From: Pempheris klunzingeri
Taxonomy: Eukaryota; Chordata; Actinopteri; Acropomatiformes; Pempheridae
Assembly: GCF_042242105.1 (NCBI RefSeq)
Contig: NC_092026.1
Location: 16,211,691 to 16,275,690 of the forward strand
DNA: 64,000 nucleotides
Direction of reading: 5' to 3'
The stretch's first letter is position 1; each line of letters begins with the position of its first letter. A program made the translations under genes and the position numbers. Under the pieces are notes generated by a model. The model was given only the letters and a program-made list of their open reading frames with translations. It ran no database searches and was not told the DNA's origin. Positions 58,736 to 64,000 of the stretch are shown here, one piece after another.

Positions 58736-60055
58736 ATGGCTGCTTCCAACAAGACCTGCGTGGAAAGTGTCAAACACGCCTCCTCAGATCGTAAAGATGG
58801 ATGCGGGCTGAACAGAAGCCTTTTATGAACCTGAGAGGAAAAACACGGCGACAGCTGCGTCGGTGGGAGATGTCTGAGTCGTGCAGAGTTCAGCACGGAG
58901 CCCGAGGAATCCAAATATGTGGAATAAAGGTGTTAACCTGAGCTATGGCAGGAAGATGGAGGCAGTAAAGTTTATGGGTTTACTGCTTCACTGGAAGCCG
59001 TGCCAGTCTGACAGCACAGTGGGGTTCAAACTCTGCTAATCTGTGTTGAAGCAGTTTGACTGTGTTTCACAATTGCTCAAAAATGCTATTTAATATGCTG
59101 CTGTGTTTTATACTGTATACTAACATTTAGCTCACTTTAAGTCATTTTCTATGAGGTCTCCGAGGTCAAAATGCAGAACAAATGATGCATCCATCTTTGA
59201 TGATTTGCTGTTCTTCTCTTTCTTTCATATTACTGTAAATCAAATGCCTCTGGTAAGATGAAGATGTGACTGCGGGATCTGGGAACCCAAGATAGCCACT
59301 TTTAGCATTTTCTGATGATTTATAGATTAAACGGTCTGAAAATCCAGCAAGATCCAGCAGAGGTGGGGCAAGGCCGTAGTTTTGGGGGTTGCAAAGTCTC
59401 TCAAGTCTCGGCTACGGAGTCTTGAGTCAGAGTCAAGACGAGGCGAGCAAGTCACAACATGGTCAAAAGCTCCAGAGGGAGCAGTAAATGGACATGGCTG
59501 TTGTTTGCAAGGTGTAGACCAACGTGACAGATTAACTTTAGAATGGTTAAAGGCTAAATGTTTAAGTGTGCCTGTTTTACTGTCAGGACAGCAAGGTCTG
59601 ATATCAGAGGTATCGTCTGTTGGTCTGAACTGCCCAAGTGAGCACCAACTGCTACAAGAACATCAAAAAGCAAAGCTGCCCGAAACCAAAACCAGTACAA
59701 TCCAGGTCTGTTTCAGAATCTACAGCTGTCTGGCTGCTGCTGCCTCCACATGCCTCAATATCACAGGAATCAGCCCTCAGTCATGAAGACGTGAGCCACA
59801 CTTTGAGTGTTTGCATGGGGGAGGGAATGAATTCTTTCAGTCTTAGTATGTACAGATTGTATTTATTATTGTTCATGAGCCCACTAAGACCTGTAATCAT
59901 TTCTTGACATCGTGCATGCAGCGGATCTGTGCTGCTCGGTAGGTGCCCGGTGAAGCGCACTGGCTCATGTAAACTCATTACCAGCCTTCCACTGTTGACA
60001 CAGCAAGTCAAGTGGTTTGCTGCTGACCCATCTGCTGGTGCTGAACACATGCGGC

Positions 60056-60081
60056 TCACACACACACACACACACACACAC
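60056..60081. repeat. (CA)n microsatellite
   Basis: About 12 CA units. Confidence 0.9.
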
Positions 60082-61369
60082 CTCTCTCTCCAAACACTGC
60101 AGACGTGGATGAATGAGCCAGCTTGGAAACACGCTGATATCTGAGAGCACGCCACACACCGTCTGATACACATGGAGATGAATGAGATGGAGGATGATGA
60201 TATGCACGTGCAGTTCTGCAGGTGGAGCATTGTGTTTGTGCGTGTGCGTTAGGTTGACACGCAGAAGAATGAAACGTTCAGCTGAGCATATGGTGTGTGG
60301 GACTGTGTGTGGAAGTGGAGACAGAGAGAGAATGAACCGGGCTTATCTGGTGACCCAGCGGAGGTGAATGTGACACCCCGGCCTGTGATCCCCCCTGGCG
60401 GTGTGGGAGATCAGGTGACTGGGTGGAGGGGACTAAAAGCCTCTCGTTTCCACAAGCACAGCGGGCTCATCTTTGTTTGGAGGAGCCGACAGAAGCGTTG
60501 GTGCCTGATCTGAGGCCTGCGCATGGCAACACAGAGTGGGAACCTACTATATGGGCCTAATATGGTGTTTACACGCCAGAGTTAGGAGGAATTAATGAGC
60601 ATGTTTGTACTGTCAATTAAGCACTGATCTCGCTCATTAGCATGGACTGATGTCGTCCGTAAAAACCAACACCGCCACAGCTGTGTCATCACGCACGTTC
60701 TGCCCCTCATTACAGCAGCGGCGGCGACTGACGCTGTGATCCATGATTATGGCAACGACGGTGCATCACGACTTGGCAGCGACATGTCATTGGAACAGGG
60801 AGCAGGCTGAGCACAGGCTGGGACACAGCGCTTAGTCTCTGCTGCCATCTGCTGCCCAGAAATGGTAAGAGCCCATCAAAAGGTGGATCTGGAGTCTCAC
60901 ATCACCAGGAAATAATACAAATGAGTCACCAGTGAGTCATTTGTCTCAGTATTGGACTGACATCTTATTCTGTGACTTCTTTTTACACACAGTTCAGACT
61001 CTTGTCTCACTTTTTCTTTTAATTTTCTTTAAAGACTCTTTACTTTCAACTACCTATATCACACAGTCGGTCAACTAAAACAGGAACATTATTGGCTTGT
61101 GTTGTGCAGTTTAAAGGAGTGATCCACCAATTTAGTACTGCACTTCCACAAAGATGGATATTTATAAAGAATGGTCAAAATCGAAGCGACAAAGGATTAA
61201 AGTATTCTGACTTGTAGTTCCTGGCATACATCAAGCTTCAGCAATGGTGGACACATTTCCTATAACACAACCTAGAACTTTTTTTTTGTTCATTAGACCC
61301 CCTCATTGCAGTATAGATTGATATTTTGGAAAATTTGTTGCATGTCGTTAAAGGAGAAGGTTGGTACAC

Positions 61370-61440
61370 AACTACTGTTGTGTCTGCCGCTTAAACATGA
61401 AGCTACACCCAGCAGCCAGCTAGCTTAGCCGTCGTGTTGC
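61370..61440. repeat. fragment of the 'agcttagc' dispersed element
   Basis: GTTGTGTCTGCCGCTTAAAC followed by AGCAGCCAGCTAGCTTAGCC matches the copies in REM2 intron 2. Confidence 0.55.
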
Positions 61441-62318
61441 TTAAACATTAGATTGATAAGATTGGCTGCATCCAAAGATTTCTGGATTCTTGTCGTCACG
61501 GTGAGGTTGCCATGCAACCAACAGAGACCAACTCAGTTTTCTCATCTAACGTCTTGCAAGAAAGCAAATGAGTGCAAGCCCCCCCCCCCCCAAAAAAATT
61601 TTTTTTTTAACTATTGCTTTAAATATGTGTAGTTATCAAACCCAAACGCAGCGAACCCTGATGATATTATCCAGGGTTATTTTCATAGACTCGCTCAAGC
61701 TCCTCTGCAGCCACAGGAGGGCCCATGTCGAATAAACTGGCCTGTCAGAAGTGCAGAACTGGTGCAGCTCCCTTTTGGGAAATGACTCTCATATTCTAAC
61801 ACATCTAACACATACGCAGACAAACGCATTATGCACTTTCAATAATCCAGTTCCTTGTGTAAAGTCAATTTTATTTCTTCTGATTCATAGAAGCATTTTT
61901 AGAAAATATACTCATTTTCAGGCCTGCAAAATCAGATTAAAACTGTAAGTAATCCACTGACTGACCTAAATACTTTGAAGAGATGGGAGTGCCAAGTGCA
62001 TGATAACACGGTTCTCAATCATCAACGTCAGCATACACCAAAAGCATACTTACAAACACAGTTATCAAACGATATATTATCACTAATAAAAACATGATTG
62101 TTAATTGGTAGAGTTACCACAATGGTTAGTGCAGTTTTATATTCAGTATTTACATCTCCATTAGAATAAATACAGTACAAACTCACTTTTAATAGTCACA
62201 GATTGTCAGTAGAAGACAGGGAGGGGATGAGAAGACAGTATTTTCAATATTAAATGATTTTGCACAAATGCATAAAACAACAGCTCATAGTAGAGTGAGC
62301 ATACTGGAGACATGGAAC

Positions 62319-62323
<5 letters not shown>

Positions 62324-62383
<60 letters not shown>
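62324..62383. repeat. (GT)n microsatellite, ~30 units
   Basis: The longest uninterrupted dinucleotide run seen in the window; it would lie in the 3' UTR if the exon at 62541-62651 is real. Confidence 0.95.
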
Positions 62384-62385
<2 letters not shown>

Positions 62386-62540
62386 TGTGTGAAACGTACT
62401 ACTCCCTTATGCCTGAGAAAAACCATAGCAAGTACAACCAGTTAAAAACAGAAAGCATACAGTACATGCATTTCCAGCAACAAATGTTCACGTGGATTAA
62501 AAAGGAAGAAAAAAAAAGAAAAAGCTGCTGTCGGCTTTTG

Positions 62541-62651
62541 TCAGTTGAGTCCAAACTGTTTTAAAAGCTCGTCTCTGTCCAGTCCTCCATGTTCCAGTCT
62601 TCCCTCCCCAGCAAGCTTCTCCTGGTCCACTGGTAATGTCATAACGCATCT
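62541..62651 (-). CDS. possible terminal exon of an unidentified minus-strand gene
   Basis: On the minus strand a CAG acceptor (62654-62652) opens 36 codons ending LDRDELLKQFGLN and TGA at 62543-62541, with TTTATT on the plus strand near 61869 as a distant poly-A signal. A second, stronger acceptor (GCCTCTTTAG, ending about 62683) would instead give a 13-codon tail reading YESPQLGNRDAL and a stop. Both look protein-like, but neither matches a family I know and upstream exons were not found. Treat as a guess. Confidence 0.2.
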   Translation of the reverse strand, partial: RCVMTLPVDQEKLAGEGRLEHGGLDRDELLKQFGLN

Positions 62652-62706
62652 CTGTTACCAAGCTGGGGGCTTTCATAACCTAAAGAGGCAAATACAGTGT
62701 CAATAC

Positions 62707-62760
62707 TGCACATAATCACATTTCTTTTTACATTAGTAATGGATCATGTGATTATGTGCA
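62707..62760. repeat. 15-bp perfect inverted repeat
   Basis: TGCACATAATCACAT (62707-62721) and ATGTGATTATGTGCA (62746-62760) with a 24-bp loop. The right arm coincides with the start of the dispersed repeat copy below. Confidence 0.85.
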
Positions 62761-63060
62761 ATGTGACAGGTGTCACTAGTGATCACCCAAACCTGCAGCC
62801 AAACTCTGCTGAGCCTTTTAGTGTTTTAGCTCATCTTCACTTCCATTCTCACCGTTTCCTGCGGCAGCTAAAAAGCTCTAAAAACTCTCTGTACACTACC
62901 TGCTCAGCACTAAACAAGTTAGCGGCTAGCTGGAGAACACAGTGAGTGATTTAGCTGCTAAGAAGACAGGTATTCCTCCAAGGCGTTGGTGAAGAGCGAG
63001 ACAGAGTGAATTAGAGGAGGGAATATTGGATTTACATTCATCAGGTGAGGAACAACTGCT
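62746..63060. repeat. 'tttagctgctaa' dispersed repeat, copy 2
   Basis: Contains GATTATGTGCAATGT, GTGATTTAGCTGCTAAGAAG and TATTGGATTTACATTCATCA, collinear with copy 3. Confidence 0.65.
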
Positions 63061-63169
63061 GCCTCGTATCAACTTTACAAGGTTGTTTCTTTTGATCCCA
63101 CGTGGTCAAAAACAGTTACTGAAGGTTTAAAACTGCACTAATCGAATTTTCACATTAACAGTGGCTCAG

Positions 63170-63545
63170 ATTATGTGTAATGTAAAGGGTTTTCCTGAGT
63201 GCCAAAACCCAAAGAGCATAATCACAAACTATGCAGTTGTCCTCAGCTCTTCACAGCCTTTCAGTCTATTTGGGATCCTTGTTTTGGGATTTCTGGCGCA
63301 CGACTCGGCTCTCTGCAAGCTTCTTTTCAGCCGTAGCTGTTTTCGGCAGCAAAACTCTAAATATAATCCAACTGTGCTCTCGCTGCTCAGAACCAAACAG
63401 CAGAGAGGCAAAGTTAGCGATTAGGTGCACGGTGGAGCATTTAGCTGCTAAATGCTAAAAGAGGAGACTGAAGTTTTGGATTTCTATTCATCAAGTGGCA
63501 GGAAACAAGTCCAGCTGAATGCTCATGTTCTGCGTGTGCTGGATG
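63170..63545. repeat. 'tttagctgctaa' dispersed repeat, copy 3
   Basis: Contains GATTATGTGTAATGT, GAGCATTTAGCTGCTAAATG and TTTGGATTTCTATTCATCAA in the same order as copy 2, about 420 bp further on; an insertion of about 60 bp distinguishes it. The two copies are directly oriented. Confidence 0.65.
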
Positions 63546-64000
63546 TGGAAACCGTTTGTCATAAGGTGACATACTGTATGTCTGATGAGTTTCTAGCTCA
63601 CTTCACCGCCCACAGCGGCCACAGCTGATGTGGCTTTAAGTTTACCAACCTTGGAACTGGGAGCAAATGGATTTGCCACAAAATCCCTCAAACACCACCC
63701 TTACACTTTCACTGTGTGCAGGAAACACTAATGTGAAAAGTGTCTGTTGTCCAAAGTGTGAACTGTGTCTGTTTGCCAACAATTGAACCAGATAGGGCAC
63801 ACTGGACCACTTGGGTTTCACACCTTCCATATAACTAGCTTTTACGCCATCACTTGTGACATGCGGACCCTTTTATCATTCTCACAATGATGGTAATTGA
63901 GGCCCCTGCGGCAGGTTTTTCTTCTACTGTTCTGTTACCGAGGTAATTGGCTGTGCTTTTGCCATGTCATTAGTGGCCTTTGAATTCCGCTGCCTCAGGG
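63546..64000. other. non-coding end of the window
   Basis: No exon recognised. The last 130 bp (ATGATGGTAATTGAGG, GGTAATTGGCTGTGC) are repeat-free with homeodomain-like core words; nothing else can be said. Confidence 0.5.

Larger units (their letters stand above)
52885..62540. other. non-coding region beyond the GPCR
   Basis: No exon with recognisable protein similarity. It contains a C-rich tract (53429-53463), two strong hairpins, several dispersed repeats, a GGGGAGGA repeat (58699-58732) and microsatellites, listed separately. The stretch 59385-59480 has TCAAGTC/GAGTCAAG-rich sequence like a fish interspersed repeat. The remaining sequence shows nothing I can name. Confidence 0.55.

Noticed and set aside
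59382-59786. Plus-strand 134-codon frame
   Set aside because: Begins in TCAAGTC-rich repetitive sequence and has no family match or splice sites.

Overview
The window is nuclear genomic DNA from a ray-finned (teleost) fish, most likely a percomorph. It has multi-exon genes with GT-AG introns, very many (AC)n/(GT)n microsatellites, Tc1-like, L2/Rex-type and tRNA-SINE relics typical of fish, and a NOP9 plus RGK-GTPase gene pair that is also linked on human chromosome 14q11-q12. There are no bacterial operons, CRISPR arrays or viral genomes.

Layout: (1) 1-3.6 kb is upstream sequence, with a probable non-coding first exon of NOP9 near 1.84-1.91 kb and a 0.7 kb Tc1-like deletion derivative inside the first intron. 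(2) 3.6-11.5 kb on the + strand is a complete NOP9 gene (11 coding exons, 617 codons before the stop, poly-A signal at 11588), a Pumilio-repeat nucleolar factor for small-subunit rRNA processing. (3) 11.6-19.2 kb is intergenic. (4) 19.2-44.3 kb on the - strand is an RGK-family GTPase gene, best matched to REM2: five coding exons, 309 residues, with two introns of about 9-10 kb full of repeats. (5) 44.3-50.7 kb is a CpG-rich 5' flank and intergenic DNA. (6) 50.7-52.9 kb on the - strand is a two-exon class A peptide-type GPCR of 376 residues that lacks several canonical motifs. (7) 52.9-64 kb is mostly non-coding, with dispersed repeats, several near-perfect hairpins and a weak candidate for the last exon of a further minus-strand gene at 62541-62651.

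The three recognised genes do not form a pathway. NOP9 is a housekeeping ribosome-biogenesis gene; the RGK GTPase and the GPCR are signalling genes, the former family acting on voltage-gated calcium channels. Exon borders were derived by hand from splice consensus and codon phase, and every junction in the three genes is phase-consistent. The most interesting items are the shortened switch II of the REM2-like protein and the divergent GPCR (LRY for DRY, no TM1 Asn, SWLP, long third extracellular loop). No clearly new biological system was found.
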